This document shows, piece after piece, positions 53,002 through 62,200 of a stretch of 63,553 nucleotides of DNA. The notes under the pieces are model-generated. The model was not told the DNA's origin, searched no databases, and worked only from the letters and a program-made list of their open reading frames with translations. Location of the stretch: the NCBI GenBank assembly GCA_018653085.1, contig JABIAY010000033.1, positions 1 through 63,553 of the forward strand, written 5' to 3'. The stretch comes from Nitrospina sp. GTDB lineage: Bacteria > Nitrospinota > Nitrospinia > Nitrospinales > VA-1. How positions within the stretch are numbered: position 1 is the stretch's first letter; each line of letters begins with the position of its first letter. The translations under genes and the position numbers were made by a program.

Positions 53002-53100
53002 CCACTAGGCGTGGGGCCAGTGTGCCGCCTCTTTCGCTGGCGAGCAAAGAGTTATCTCGGCTTGACGAGTTCCTGCTACCTGCCACCGGCGGCTCGCCGG
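53002..53100 (+). repeat. Dispersed hairpin-flanked repeat, copy J
   Basis: Forward orientation: box CCACTAGGCGTGG (53002-53014), GGCGAGCAAAGAGTT (53039-53053), core GTTATCTCGGCTTGA (53051-53065), and the distal hairpin CCGGCG-GCT-CGCCGG (53086-53100), which touches the stop codon of the small gene that follows. The best complete example of the family in the window. Confidence 0.85.
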
Positions 53101-53205
53101 TTATAATTGCGGGAACACCAGCACCACAATGAATACCGCTACGATAACCATCAGCGCAATAATGGTTATGAGTTCGATTTTATATTTTTCGGGTTTATCC
53201 TTCAT
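53101..53205 (-). CDS. Very small single-helix membrane protein
   Basis: 34 residues: MKDKPEKYK then a strongly hydrophobic helix (LITIIALMVIVAVFIVVLVF). ATG at 53205, TAA at 53101-53103. The positively charged N-terminus followed by one helix is a typical small membrane protein. It lies 39 bases downstream of the double-receiver gene on the same strand, so it is probably co-transcribed. Too small for a family call; it could also be chance, but the charge and helix pattern argue for a real gene. Confidence 0.55.
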   Translation of the reverse strand: MKDKPEKYKIELITIIALMVIVAVFIVVLVFPQL

Positions 53206-53244
53206 TTTACTTCGAGGCAGGCGTGCGAAACTTTTTAGAAATTC

Positions 53245-54021
53245 CTACTGGTTAAAAAGCACTTTAATTTTTTCCTCCAGGTCGACTGCTTTAAAAGGCT
53301 TTTGCATGAACTCATCGACTCCGGCATCATAGGCTTCCAGCATTTTGTCTGTATTGTAATCGGAAGTGATCATCAGGACGGGAATCAGGTCGATTTTTTC
53401 ACTGAGCCGGACCTCTTTGACGAATTCAATTCCATCCATTTCATGCATATGCAAATCGGTGATGATCAAGTCCACTTTTTTTTCATTCAGAATCGCTAAT
53501 GCGGCTATACCATTTTCCGCCCCAAGGACATTAAATCCACCAAACCCAAGCAGCTTTAACAGCCTTTCGACAATTTTACGGATCACAGATGAGTCATCCA
53601 CAACCATCACCTGCTTGGAACCATATAAATCCTTCCCTAAAGTCTGTTGAATTTTCTCTTTAAAATAGTCCGGTTTGAAAGGCTTGCATATATATTGGTT
53701 GACACCGACTTTAAATGCCTCTTCCACCTTTTCCTTTTCGCTTTCCGAGGTTATCATTATGAAAGGAATCGCCGCTAACTCTGGATAATCTTTTATCGTT
53801 CGCAACAATTCCAGACCATCCATTTTTGGCATATTCCAGTCGGAAATAATCAGGTCAACCTTCTCGGATCGCAGCAAGTTCACTCCATCCAATCCATCCT
53901 CTGCTTCGAAGATGTTATCCTCGGCGAATCCGATTTTTTTGAGATTCCTGACAATGACTTCACGGACGACTGGAGCATCGTCAATCACTACAACTCGCTT
54001 TGTTTTATATTCAGAGTCCAA
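53245..54021 (-). CDS. Double-receiver response regulator (CheY-CheY)
   Basis: 258 residues, two complete receiver domains and no output domain. Receiver 1 (8-128): D14/D15, phosphoacceptor D61 (ISDWNMPKMDG) and K113. Receiver 2 (136-257): D142/D143, D189 (ITDLHMHEMDG) and K241. In receiver 2 the usual MPxMDG is MHEMDG. The start is a TTG with a GAGGA upstream. Likely a phosphorelay or chemotaxis-like switch protein; no kinase is encoded beside it. Confidence 0.88.
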   Translation of the reverse strand: MDSEYKTKRVVVIDDAPVVREVIVRNLKKIGFAEDNIFEAEDGLDGVNLLRSEKVDLIISDWNMPKMDGLELLRTIKDYPELAAIPFIMITSESEKEKVEEAFKVGVNQYICKPFKPDYFKEKIQQTLGKDLYGSKQVMVVDDSSVIRKIVERLLKLLGFGGFNVLGAENGIAALAILNEKKVDLIITDLHMHEMDGIEFVKEVRLSEKIDLIPVLMITSDYNTDKMLEAYDAGVDEFMQKPFKAVDLEEKIKVLFNQ

Positions 54022-54220
54022 AATGATGTTCCTCTCTCATTAATGGGACAACCCTCTCAATCTCAAAACCTTTGATCTGTAATGGATAGTCTGACTAAGG
54101 TCACACAGTAGGCGTGAAAAGTCAATCCGGGCATCGCCCGTATGGGAAATAGAGCCGAGGTCAGGCAGAAGGCAGTATCCTCGACTAGTTCAATGTCCCG
54201 CAGGGGAATATCGGTAGTTA

Positions 54221-55759
54221 CTACTCCAACCAGACTTTCATGTCACGTTCTTCATCGTGAAGTTCAAACAGGGTCTGAGGAATGAAGCCTGATCTTCGGG
54301 CTTTGTCTTGAATGGATTGCAAATCGATATTTTGTCGTTGGATGGATTCTTTGACAGGTTCGTCCATAATCGATTCGATATCATCGGCGCATCGGCCCGG
54401 CATGGTGAGACTGACCTTATTGCCATTGGATTTCACCACATGAACTTTCAGGTAGCGGGCCATGGAATCAAATGCCGGACTTTTGGAGTCGCCCTCCACT
54501 TCCGGCAAGGTTAATGCCCTCGCCTGTGGGTAAATGTCGGACAGTATTTGGTCCATGATGAACTGCCAGGGGAGCGGAACATCCAGCCGTCGCAACATGG
54601 CGGTCAAGCCATGCAAAGTCCGCATCAGGAAGATCAGTTTGGGAGGCGCGGCAGAGCGGAACCACCATTTCATATCTCCCACTATCTGGTCAAAGCGTTC
54701 GCTCATTCTCCATTCCTTAACATCGTAAGGAGCTTCGATGAGAAAAGGTTCGAACAAAACGGACATCAAGGCCGGAAGAGTCGGGCGCAGGTCTTTTAGT
54801 TTTTCCGAATCAAAACCCAGAGCCGAAAGACAGGTCAACGGGTCCAGATGCTCCCGCTCACGTAGAGCCAGGATGATTCTTAAAAGTGCCAGCCGGGTAT
54901 CATCCGGGATCTCAAGAACGCTGCCGAAATCGTAAATAATTAATTGGAAATAACTTTTTTTATATTGCCGGAAAGCAAAATTTGCCGGTTGCGGATCGGC
55001 ATGGACAAACCCGTGCCGAAACAACATATGCAGATAATGCTGGAGCAGTAACCGGCCCATAGCCTGCTTCTGCTCGGGCATCATGGTTTCGGCTTTATCC
55101 AGACTGAAGCCCTCTTCCTTTTTTTGTACCAGCACAGTCGGCTGGGTCAAGTCGCTGATGACTTCGGGAACCACAATGCGTTCCAGCGGCGGAATTTTCT
55201 GGCGGTAGTTTTCCTGATGCTTCGCTTCAATGCGATAATCCAGTTCTTCACTGAAGTTATGCCAGAAAGCATCGCGGTAGCCATCCATCTTGAATCCCCA
55301 TTTTGCCACCGGTCCCACTTTGGGTAACCAGCCCATGAGGTCCATCTCCGCTTCCACCGTGTTTGCTATGCCGGGATATTGCACCTTCACCGCGACTTCA
55401 GTGCCATCCTTCAACTTGCCAAAATGCACCTGGCCCAGCGATGCGGTCTTGCAGGACTTTTCCAGTTTTTTAAAAACCGTGGATTTACCGTAGGCTTGAC
55501 TGATCAGTTCCTCGACTTCTTCAAAAGACATGGGTTCCAGGGAATTGTTGAGAGATTCCCTGAGAGCCTGATCGTCGGAGTCCATGGTCATGAACTGGCC
55601 GATCTTGGTGGGCAGTCCGCGTGACTGACCGAGTAGTTCAACGAGGTAGTGTTGCGCCCAATGACGCTGGTCTTCTGTGGTGGACTTGCGCAACTTTCTT
55701 GCGGCAACCCCCAGCTTGAGAAGATTGGCCCCTCTTTTAAAAATAGCTCCGAGTTTCAT
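54221..55759 (-). CDS. ABC1/AarF/UbiB-type atypical kinase
   Basis: 512 residues from the ATG at 55759; an ATG nine codons earlier is also possible. Family motifs are LGQSRGLPTKIGQFM (KxGQ), ASLGQVHFGKLKDGTEVAVKVQYPGI (the Ala-rich loop and Lys), VHADPQPANFAF and IYDFGSVLEI. UbiB-like proteins support ubiquinone or lipid biosynthesis by an ATPase activity. There are no membrane helices in the C-terminus. No ubi genes are adjacent, so the lipid partner is unknown. Confidence 0.85.
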   Translation of the reverse strand: MKLGAIFKRGANLLKLGVAARKLRKSTTEDQRHWAQHYLVELLGQSRGLPTKIGQFMTMDSDDQALRESLNNSLEPMSFEEVEELISQAYGKSTVFKKLEKSCKTASLGQVHFGKLKDGTEVAVKVQYPGIANTVEAEMDLMGWLPKVGPVAKWGFKMDGYRDAFWHNFSEELDYRIEAKHQENYRQKIPPLERIVVPEVISDLTQPTVLVQKKEEGFSLDKAETMMPEQKQAMGRLLLQHYLHMLFRHGFVHADPQPANFAFRQYKKSYFQLIIYDFGSVLEIPDDTRLALLRIILALREREHLDPLTCLSALGFDSEKLKDLRPTLPALMSVLFEPFLIEAPYDVKEWRMSERFDQIVGDMKWWFRSAAPPKLIFLMRTLHGLTAMLRRLDVPLPWQFIMDQILSDIYPQARALTLPEVEGDSKSPAFDSMARYLKVHVVKSNGNKVSLTMPGRCADDIESIMDEPVKESIQRQNIDLQSIQDKARRSGFIPQTLFELHDEERDMKVWLE

Positions 55760-55797
55760 AGTTGCGTTCCAGTCCGTAGGTCGCATAAAGGGTTCTA

Positions 55798-55871
55798 AAT
55801 CACCCCAGCCCCTCTTTAAAAAGAGGGGTCCATTGAAGCTCCCCCTTCTACGAAGGGGGTTGGGGGGATTT
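55798..55871. repeat. Composite palindromic intergenic repeat
   Basis: An outer inverted repeat (AAATCACCCCAGCCC with GGGTTGGGGGGATTT, two mismatches) encloses two smaller hairpins, CCCCTCTTT/AAAGAGGGG and CCCCCTT/AAGGGGG. It looks like a cruciform or small mobile palindrome between the UbiB and M16 genes. Confidence 0.6.
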
Positions 55872-55899
55872 GCTTTTTTACCCCTTCGGGGAGCGAAAA

Positions 55900-58704
55900 C
55901 TAGTTCAGCTGATTTTTAAATTTTTTGGTTTCTGTAATGACGCCCTCCGGCACTTTTTCTTTACTGCCTTTGGCTCGCATTAACACTTCCAGCCGGGGAG
56001 TGCTATCATCACGAAATATTTTTCCTGCCGTTTTGGCGACACCCTCTTTTTTGAGGTCCTTCACCGCCTGGATCAACTTCTTTTTAAAACGAAAGTCGCC
56101 CTTTTCATCTGCGGCAAGAGCGTAAAGATCTCCGGCAATCGCACCGATGCTGTCGCCTTTCTTTTCCAGCGCAACGATCAAACTCTGCTGATGCCTTTCA
56201 AACTCCTGGTCGGTCAATTTTGAAAAAAGCTTTTCAGTACTCGCCATCCAGGCGTTGACCCGTTTGCTCAATTCAAAAGGACCATGAGTAGAAGACTGGA
56301 TCACCAACCGGAAAAAGATTCTATCTTCAATGCGCTGATTAAAACTCCACACAATGTATCCCAACTGCTGGTTGGTGCGCATTTGGGTATAAAAATCGCT
56401 TTCTACAACAGAAGCTATCATCGAGGCTTTGGCCAAAAGAGAAAAATCTTTCTCGCCAACCTGAATAGCATAGGCTAGCGAATTATTATTATCCGCCACC
56501 TCCCGGCTAAAGCGGAACCGTTCTCCTTGAGGCATGACTTCCACCACCTGTTCGAACCGCTCGTTTTCAGGCAGTGGTTTACTGCCCAAAGCAGATAGCA
56601 GGCTATCCACACTTTGCATGGCTTCCTTATCAGACCAGTTACCATGAATCATTCCGGTAATATACACTTTCTCATAAAGTGTTTTGGCGTAGGCCTTGAC
56701 ATCATCCAAAGTGATTGCGGTCAGTGCCGCCAGTTTTTCCTCCTCCGTATACTGATCCTTGAGAAGCATCAGCCAGTTGTAATACCCACCACGTGAATAG
56801 GCCTGACCGAGTTTGCTATTTTTCAATCCGCGTATCATGGCTTCCTTAATATTAGCGAATTTCTGTTCATCCACTTTCACTTCTTTCAGGTTCCTGGTCA
56901 CCAATTTGATCAAATCGCCAATGCGCTCTGAATAACCGCCAAGACTCAGGAGCACTCCTTTTTTTTGTATGGACAGGCCATAAGACAATCCCGCCATTTG
57001 AATGGGATACACCAGTTCATTCAAGCCTTCCTGCATCATGGCGTCATACAACTTTGCAAGTTCCAGGTTTCTAGGACTGCGATAAACTTTTGCAGTTTCT
57101 ATTCTGAAGGTCAGGGCTATTTTTGGCTGTTTAAAACGATGGTCATACTTAAACCAGACTTTTGCCAATGCGTCATCCTTCACCAGATGTGGGTATTCCT
57201 CGACTAATTTCAGGTCATAAGGAATGAAGTCATTTTTTTCGGGATAAAAAATACCGTCCACTTTTGCGGGATGGGATAACCTCTTGAAAGCCTTTCCCCC
57301 TATTTTCTTCAGGGAATACTCGGCATCGTAGTACGGCACTTTGCTATCGGTATCGGCAGAGTTGTAGCTCAAAACCACCATTGCGTTTTCAGGAATCAAT
57401 GTATCCAGAACTGCTTTATAGGCAGAAGGTTCATATTCTGTATAAAGGGAAGGAAGTGTTTCCACTTCATCGAGTTTATAGTTCTGCATCAACCCGGCTT
57501 TACCGGCGACAAACCCCATGCCTTCACTCGGATTTTTCCAATCAAAGTTGATCTGGGCCATGGCCTGGGTCTCTTTGAAAGAGTATTCCTCAAACCCATG
57601 CTCACGCACCATCTGAATATGGGCAAAAACCAGTTCAAGAATTCGTTCATATTCCTTCAACCCTTTTTCCGTCAGGGAAACGTTGACACCAAACGAATTG
57701 ATATCCGGGTGACTGCTTCCCCCTCCTGCGCTGAGGCTTAAAACCAGCCCCTCTTCTTTCAACTTGGAGAGCAGGGAGCCTTTGCCCTCATACCCCAACA
57801 CAGACCCTACGATAGAAGCCGGCTTGCTGGCCTGATGGTTTTTAAGGCGTATGGTGGGAAAATCAATTTCCAACGAACGCACATCCTTGATGGTTTTTAT
57901 TTTCAGCAATCGATATTGTCCCTCAAGCGGTTTCCTGAATTCAGGGGATAGCGCAGGAGCCTTGACGGGCCGGTTGGGTATATCCGAAAAATATTTTTTT
58001 GCCACACCGGAAAGAATTTCCATCGGCATATTGGAGATGAGGGCCAACTTCATGTTGGAAGCCGCATAATAACGCTTATAAAATTCGAGTAGCGCAGGGC
58101 GATTGTCCCCGGACAGAGTTTTTTGGTTACCTGTGCCAAAATTGCCAACAGGGTGGTTCGGTTCTGCCATGAGGTTCGCTACAAAGTTTCCGCGCCAACT
58201 ATCATTGAGTTTGTTTTTTTCGTGTTCATTATTGACGGCTTTGACCTCTCTCTTCGCATAGGTCTTATCGAACAGGGGAGCCTTGAAAAAATCACTGAAA
58301 CGATCCAGAGCATCATTGAACCCATCATGCGATACCTGGAAAAAATAGTTGGTCATGTTTCCTGAGGTGTAGGCATTGGATCCGCCCGAATGCGAGTCGA
58401 GAAATTTTTTATAGGAACCCACTTCCGGGTATTTTTTTGTCCCCAGAAACAACATATGTTCCAGGTAATGAGCCAGTCCCGCTTTTTCTTTCGGGTCATA
58501 TAAATAACCGGTACCAACTGATAAGGCCGCGGCACTACGATGCACATCCGGGTCAGAAACCAGCAGAACATCCAGACCGTTTTCCATGGAAAGAGTCTGG
58601 GTTTTCCGTTTATCTCCCTTTACCGCTTCGGCGGCAGAAACAAAAAATGCGATCCATAAAACCAAGAGCAACCCGGTTTTAAATAATTTTGTAATCCGAT
58701 CCAC
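55900..58704 (-). CDS. Exported M16 (pitrilysin/insulinase) metallopeptidase
   Basis: 934 residues. GTG start with GGAGG 6 bases upstream. The signal peptide is LLLVLWIAFFVSAAEA. The zinc motif HYLEH (HxxEH) lies in AGLAHYLEHMLFLG, with the third ligand Glu in the KAVNNEHEKN region. Four homologous half-domains fill the chain, as in protease III (PtrA), and the C-terminal half has lost the zinc site as usual. It would degrade peptides in the periplasm. It stands alone upstream of the UbiB gene. Confidence 0.9.
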   Translation of the reverse strand: MDRITKLFKTGLLLVLWIAFFVSAAEAVKGDKRKTQTLSMENGLDVLLVSDPDVHRSAAALSVGTGYLYDPKEKAGLAHYLEHMLFLGTKKYPEVGSYKKFLDSHSGGSNAYTSGNMTNYFFQVSHDGFNDALDRFSDFFKAPLFDKTYAKREVKAVNNEHEKNKLNDSWRGNFVANLMAEPNHPVGNFGTGNQKTLSGDNRPALLEFYKRYYAASNMKLALISNMPMEILSGVAKKYFSDIPNRPVKAPALSPEFRKPLEGQYRLLKIKTIKDVRSLEIDFPTIRLKNHQASKPASIVGSVLGYEGKGSLLSKLKEEGLVLSLSAGGGSSHPDINSFGVNVSLTEKGLKEYERILELVFAHIQMVREHGFEEYSFKETQAMAQINFDWKNPSEGMGFVAGKAGLMQNYKLDEVETLPSLYTEYEPSAYKAVLDTLIPENAMVVLSYNSADTDSKVPYYDAEYSLKKIGGKAFKRLSHPAKVDGIFYPEKNDFIPYDLKLVEEYPHLVKDDALAKVWFKYDHRFKQPKIALTFRIETAKVYRSPRNLELAKLYDAMMQEGLNELVYPIQMAGLSYGLSIQKKGVLLSLGGYSERIGDLIKLVTRNLKEVKVDEQKFANIKEAMIRGLKNSKLGQAYSRGGYYNWLMLLKDQYTEEEKLAALTAITLDDVKAYAKTLYEKVYITGMIHGNWSDKEAMQSVDSLLSALGSKPLPENERFEQVVEVMPQGERFRFSREVADNNNSLAYAIQVGEKDFSLLAKASMIASVVESDFYTQMRTNQQLGYIVWSFNQRIEDRIFFRLVIQSSTHGPFELSKRVNAWMASTEKLFSKLTDQEFERHQQSLIVALEKKGDSIGAIAGDLYALAADEKGDFRFKKKLIQAVKDLKKEGVAKTAGKIFRDDSTPRLEVLMRAKGSKEKVPEGVITETKKFKNQLN

Positions 58705-58963
58705 AAAAAACCTCCAATTCCATTAATTCAAAAGCCTTGAGGCCTGAAAGTATCAGTAAATATTCACATTCGTTTTATTATATCCAGCTCTGCGCCATGG
58801 CAGGGTTAATTTTTTTTAATCTCACACTCACATTTAAAAATCGGTTGCCTACCGTTAAGGATCACAATGAGCCCCAACATTGGACTAAACTCCCGATGTA
58901 AGTATAATGGATACAATTTACTATGCTAACAAAATTTAGAGTGTGGTCTGAATGGGAGTGGCT

Positions 58964-59413
58964 ATGAATTGTATAAGGCTGACCTTCATTATAGTTTTTT
59001 TTGTGATTGGAACTTTACTTGTTCCTGATCTGGCCCGTGCCAGCGAAGATTGTCCTCAGCCAAGAAAGACCCTGAAGGCCCCTAAAAATATCTATAACAA
59101 GAAGAATCCTCTTCGCAATACACGCAAAAATATTTCCGCCGGAGAAGAGTTGTTTTTTCAGGTGCGTAAAGAACTCGGGTGTGTTCGTTGCCATGGAGTC
59201 CTGGGCAACGGAAAAGGAGATATGGCAAAAGGTCTGGAGCCGCCGCCGCGAAATTTCAGTTGCACCCCGATGATGAATAAAATTCCGGATGGACAATTAT
59301 TCTGGGTCATCAAAAATGGCTCCGCCAATACCGGAATGTATACTTATAGCAAGCTGAAAGACAAGGATGTATGGCAGTTGATTTTATTTATCAGACAGTT
59401 TTCAAAGAAATGA
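58964..59413 (+). CDS. Exported monohaem cytochrome c
   Basis: 149 residues from the ATG at 58964, with GGAG 6 bases upstream; an ATG four codons earlier is less well placed. The signal peptide is LTFIIVFFVIGTLLVPDLARA. A single CVRCH haem site is followed by GVLGNGKGDMAKGLEPPPRNF, a pattern shared with cbb3-oxidase and nitrite-oxidoreductase-associated cytochromes, and a Met ligand near NTGMYTY. It would shuttle electrons in the periplasm, possibly from the octahaem complex. Confidence 0.85.
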   Translation: MNCIRLTFIIVFFVIGTLLVPDLARASEDCPQPRKTLKAPKNIYNKKNPLRNTRKNISAGEELFFQVRKELGCVRCHGVLGNGKGDMAKGLEPPPRNFSCTPMMNKIPDGQLFWVIKNGSANTGMYTYSKLKDKDVWQLILFIRQFSKK

Positions 59414-59446
59414 GGCTGGGTATTACTGTCGATAACAATTGTAGCT

Positions 59447-59642
59447 CTAGCCCGGATATTGCATGAGTATTTTTGTGTTCGGATTGAAAACCCTATTAAA
59501 CCACCCTCACCTCAATCCTCTCCCCTCAAGGGAGAGGAAGCAAAAAGTCCCTTCTCCCCTGGAGGGAGAAGGCTAGGATGAGGGGGATATATAAAGATTA
59601 AGTCCTCTTCTTACTTATTTGCTCATGCAATATCCGGGCTAG
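59447..59642. mobile_element. MITE-like element with 21-base perfect terminal inverted repeats
   Basis: Bases 59447-59467 are the exact reverse complement of 59622-59642; both outer ends start with CTAGCCCGGATATTGCATGA. About 150 bases lie between, containing two more hairpins (CCTCTCCCCTCAAGGGAGAGG-type at about 59517-59537 and CTTCTCCCCTGGAGGGAGAAG-type at about 59551-59571), and no coding frame. It looks like a non-autonomous transposable element whose right end touches the EamA stop codon. The parent element is not in the window. Confidence 0.75.
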
Positions 59643-60551
59643 TTAATTGGAATGAGAATTACTGCCGATCAGGAATATGCCAATCAGGATCAGCACTCCC
59701 GCCAAAAGGCGTTGCCCACCAAACGGTTCTTTAAGTTTCCAGCATCCCCAATAGACCACCATCAATACGCTGACCTGACGCAGGGCAACAATCGCACTCA
59801 GTGCCTCGAACTGAAGCACCACGCAGATCAGGCCATACGAACCCAAAGTGGCAATTGCGGCAAGCAAGGCTTTTTTCCATTCCTCTCTCCAGGTTTGCAA
59901 AATGTATTTTGCCGGGTGTTTGGCAAAAAGGTACACGTTGCAGAGAAAAAAGCCTATCGTCGCCTCGATGAAAAAGAAGGTGACCCCATTGACGAAGGGC
60001 TGATCCGGGAAATAACTCAAAAAGGCATCCATTCCTTTTTTGTCTACCAGACTGTAGCTGACCACCAATGCCAGCGTGTAAAAAGCCCAACGTAAATCCT
60101 GATGCTTAAGAGCCCCTAACAGGTTTTTAAATCCCCGCACCACCTGGCCTTCAAAATGGAGAATATAAATAGCTGTCAGGATGATTCCTATCGCCAGAAA
60201 GGTGGCAACAGTCAGATGCTCCTCAAGAAACAACCAGGCAAAAACCGGCACGAATACCGGTGCGGATCGGGCGATAGGATAAACATAGGAAATATCCGCT
60301 GTTGAATAAGCCCGGGAAAGGCAGAGTATATATACCCCATGCAAAATGCCAGAAAGAATGCCCCAGAAAATAATTTCATCACTCAGGGGAACCATTCCGA
60401 ACCCTGCGTAGGCAGTCAGGGCCATAATCATGACCCAAATTCCTTTCAAACCGGAAAAATACTGGGAATTTTTGCTGGTCTGGGTCAATATATTCCAGAA
60501 AGAATGCAAAAGGCTGGATAACAAAACCAGCCCTATACTGAACAGTGACAA
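59643..60551 (-). CDS. EamA/DMT-family transporter
   Basis: 302 residues with ten hydrophobic helices in two repeated halves; the first half has HSFWNILTQ and YSTADISYVYPIARSAPVFV, and the second half ALSAIVALRQVSVLMVVYWG, both EamA-typical. Start is a TTG, since the first ATG would remove the first helix. Substrate (amino acid, nucleotide sugar or other metabolite) cannot be told. Its stop touches the MITE-like element. Confidence 0.85.
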   Translation of the reverse strand: MSLFSIGLVLLSSLLHSFWNILTQTSKNSQYFSGLKGIWVMIMALTAYAGFGMVPLSDEIIFWGILSGILHGVYILCLSRAYSTADISYVYPIARSAPVFVPVFAWLFLEEHLTVATFLAIGIILTAIYILHFEGQVVRGFKNLLGALKHQDLRWAFYTLALVVSYSLVDKKGMDAFLSYFPDQPFVNGVTFFFIEATIGFFLCNVYLFAKHPAKYILQTWREEWKKALLAAIATLGSYGLICVVLQFEALSAIVALRQVSVLMVVYWGCWKLKEPFGGQRLLAGVLILIGIFLIGSNSHSN

Positions 60552-60599
60552 GTGTTAGACTCCGAATCGCATCATTATATATAAGGCAGGATTTCCGAC

Positions 60600-60956
60600 A
60601 TGCAGGCAAAAATCGCGTTTATTTCCTATCCGGTTACAAATTTAGACAGGGCTGTGAAATTCTACCAGAAGGTGCTGGGAAAAGAACCCCTGTTTCATCG
60701 AGAAGATTGGGCAGAGTTTGAAATGGGCGGACAAAGACTGGCTTTGCAGAAGACTTCCTCTTCCCATGCTGGAGCCGGGGCCATCGTTTATTTTCTTGCC
60801 CAGCCGATTGAAGGCTTTGTATTTCGGTTGAAGGAGCTGGACACCGCATTGCTCGGAAACATAGAAATCCATTCCTACGGCAAACTGGCCCGTTTTCAGG
60901 ATCCTGATGGAAATATCCTGGGCCTCTATGAACCGGGCAAAAAGAAATCCCATTGA
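60600..60956 (+). CDS. VOC (glyoxalase/bleomycin-resistance) family protein
   Basis: 118 residues with the paired beta-alpha-beta-beta-beta fold: [22 protein letters not shown] at the start, [11 protein letters not shown], and [16 protein letters not shown] at the end. Metal-binding residues are reduced, so the reaction is open. It overlaps the moaC reading frame region, with moaC starting 33 bases after its stop. Confidence 0.85.
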   Translation: MQAKIAFISYPVTNLDRAVKFYQKVLGKEPLFHREDWAEFEMGGQRLALQKTSSSHAGAGAIVYFLAQPIEGFVFRLKELDTALLGNIEIHSYGKLARFQDPDGNILGLYEPGKKKSH

Positions 60957-60988
60957 GCGTACCCCCGGGTTGCTGTACAATTGGTCCC

Positions 60989-61498
60989 ATGAACAATCCA
61001 TTGACGCATTTTAATGAAGAAGGGCGTGCCCGTATGGTCGATGTGTCCGACAAGGACCATACCTGCCGTAAAGCCGTGGCTACCGGAGTTGTGCATATGC
61101 AACCGGGAACTCTGCAACTGATTCAAGAGGGGCAGATCAAAAAAGGCGATGTGCTGGCAGTCGCGCAAGTCGCGGGCATCATGGGAGCAAAACGAACCCA
61201 TGAAGTCATTCCCATGTGCCACCCTCTTCTCCTGACCGGCGTGGACATTAGTTTTCAGATAAACCCCGATCCTGAGGCAGGTTTGTGTTCCATCACTGTC
61301 AATGCCACAGTCAAAGTGACCGGCCAGACCGGGGTGGAAATGGAAGCCCTGACTGCGGTTTCCATGACTGTGCTCACCATTTACGACATGTGCAAAGCCG
61401 TTGACCGGGGCATGTATTTTACTGATATCGGATTGGTGCATAAATCCGGCGGCAAATCGGGAACCTTTGATAAAGAAGCAGTAGAGGCCGGGAAATGA
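60989..61498 (+). CDS. moaC: Cyclic pyranopterin monophosphate synthase MoaC
   Basis: 169 residues from the ATG at 60989; the longer frame begins at a TTG inside the preceding gene. Signature: [23 protein letters not shown]-type [24 protein letters not shown], and [26 protein letters not shown] with the catalytic Lys/His region. It completes the second step of molybdenum-cofactor synthesis. Its stop overlaps the moaD start. Confidence 0.95.
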   Translation: MNNPLTHFNEEGRARMVDVSDKDHTCRKAVATGVVHMQPGTLQLIQEGQIKKGDVLAVAQVAGIMGAKRTHEVIPMCHPLLLTGVDISFQINPDPEAGLCSITVNATVKVTGQTGVEMEALTAVSMTVLTIYDMCKAVDRGMYFTDIGLVHKSGGKSGTFDKEAVEAGK

Positions 61499-61749
61499 TA
61501 ACGCTTAAATATTTTGCCAGCCTCAAATCCATTGCCGAAAAAGAAGAAGATCATTTGGATATTGAAAATCCAATTACCCTGGACCAGTTGAGTGACATCA
61601 TTTCTAAAACAACGCCGAAAATGGGAGAGATGATCCGTGAGAAAAAAGTCTTGATCTCGATCAATCAGGAAATGGCCTCTGTCGACACCGTTATCCACGA
61701 TGGCGATGAGGTAGCATTTCTTCCCCCGTTCTCCGGCGGAGCAAAATAA
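61495..61749 (+). CDS. moaD: Molybdopterin synthase small subunit MoaD
   Basis: 84 residues, ubiquitin-like. [30 protein letters not shown] and FLPPFSGG are typical of MoaD. The chain ends GGAK rather than GG, so two residues must be removed before the glycine carboxylate can be thiolated. It overlaps moaC by 4 bases and precedes moaE by 13 bases. Confidence 0.9.
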   Translation: MITLKYFASLKSIAEKEEDHLDIENPITLDQLSDIISKTTPKMGEMIREKKVLISINQEMASVDTVIHDGDEVAFLPPFSGGAK

Positions 61750-61762
61750 TAAGGACACTATC

Positions 61763-62200
61763 ATGAGCACCACGACCGACTCTAAAATACGTATCCAGCT
61801 GGAAGATTTCTCCGTTACCGATGAAATCGAAGCGATGAAAAAAGTTTCGCGCAACATTGGCGGCATCACCACCTTTTTGGGAACCGGCAGAGAACTTTCG
61901 AAGGGTGAAAATATCAGCCAGCTTAATTTCGAGCATTACCCGAAAATGGCGGAAAAAAAACTGGCAGAGATTCGGGAAAAGTCCATTAAGGATTTTGGCA
62001 TCATTGACATGAGCATCATTCACCGCATCGGCCCCATAGAAATCGGTGAGAACATTGTTTTGATCGTTGCGGCGGGAGAACACCGTGGGGAAACCTTCAA
62101 GGCCTGTGAGTGGGCCATCGCAGAACTCAAGCGCACCACTCCAATCTGGAAACGCGAAACCACCACCAAAGGCGAAGTCTGGGTTCAGGCTACTCCTTAG
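61763..62200 (+). CDS. moaE: Molybdopterin synthase large subunit MoaE
   Basis: 145 residues. GGITTFLGTGRELSKGENI, IIHRIGPIEIGENIVLIVAAGEHRGETFKACEWAIAELK (motif spread over residues 84-123, shown in part as HRIGPIEIGE and HRGETF), and PIWKRET with the catalytic Lys are the MoaE signature. With MoaD it inserts sulfur into cyclic pyranopterin to make molybdopterin, needed by molybdoenzymes such as nitrite oxidoreductase. The stop is followed by repeat copy K. Confidence 0.95.
   Translation: MSTTTDSKIRIQLEDFSVTDEIEAMKKVSRNIGGITTFLGTGRELSKGENISQLNFEHYPKMAEKKLAEIREKSIKDFGIIDMSIIHRIGPIEIGENIVLIVAAGEHRGETFKACEWAIAELKRTTPIWKRETTTKGEVWVQATP

Noticed and set aside
1329-53100. CRISPR array
   Set aside because: The repeats are scattered between genes, not regularly spaced, and no cas genes are seen.
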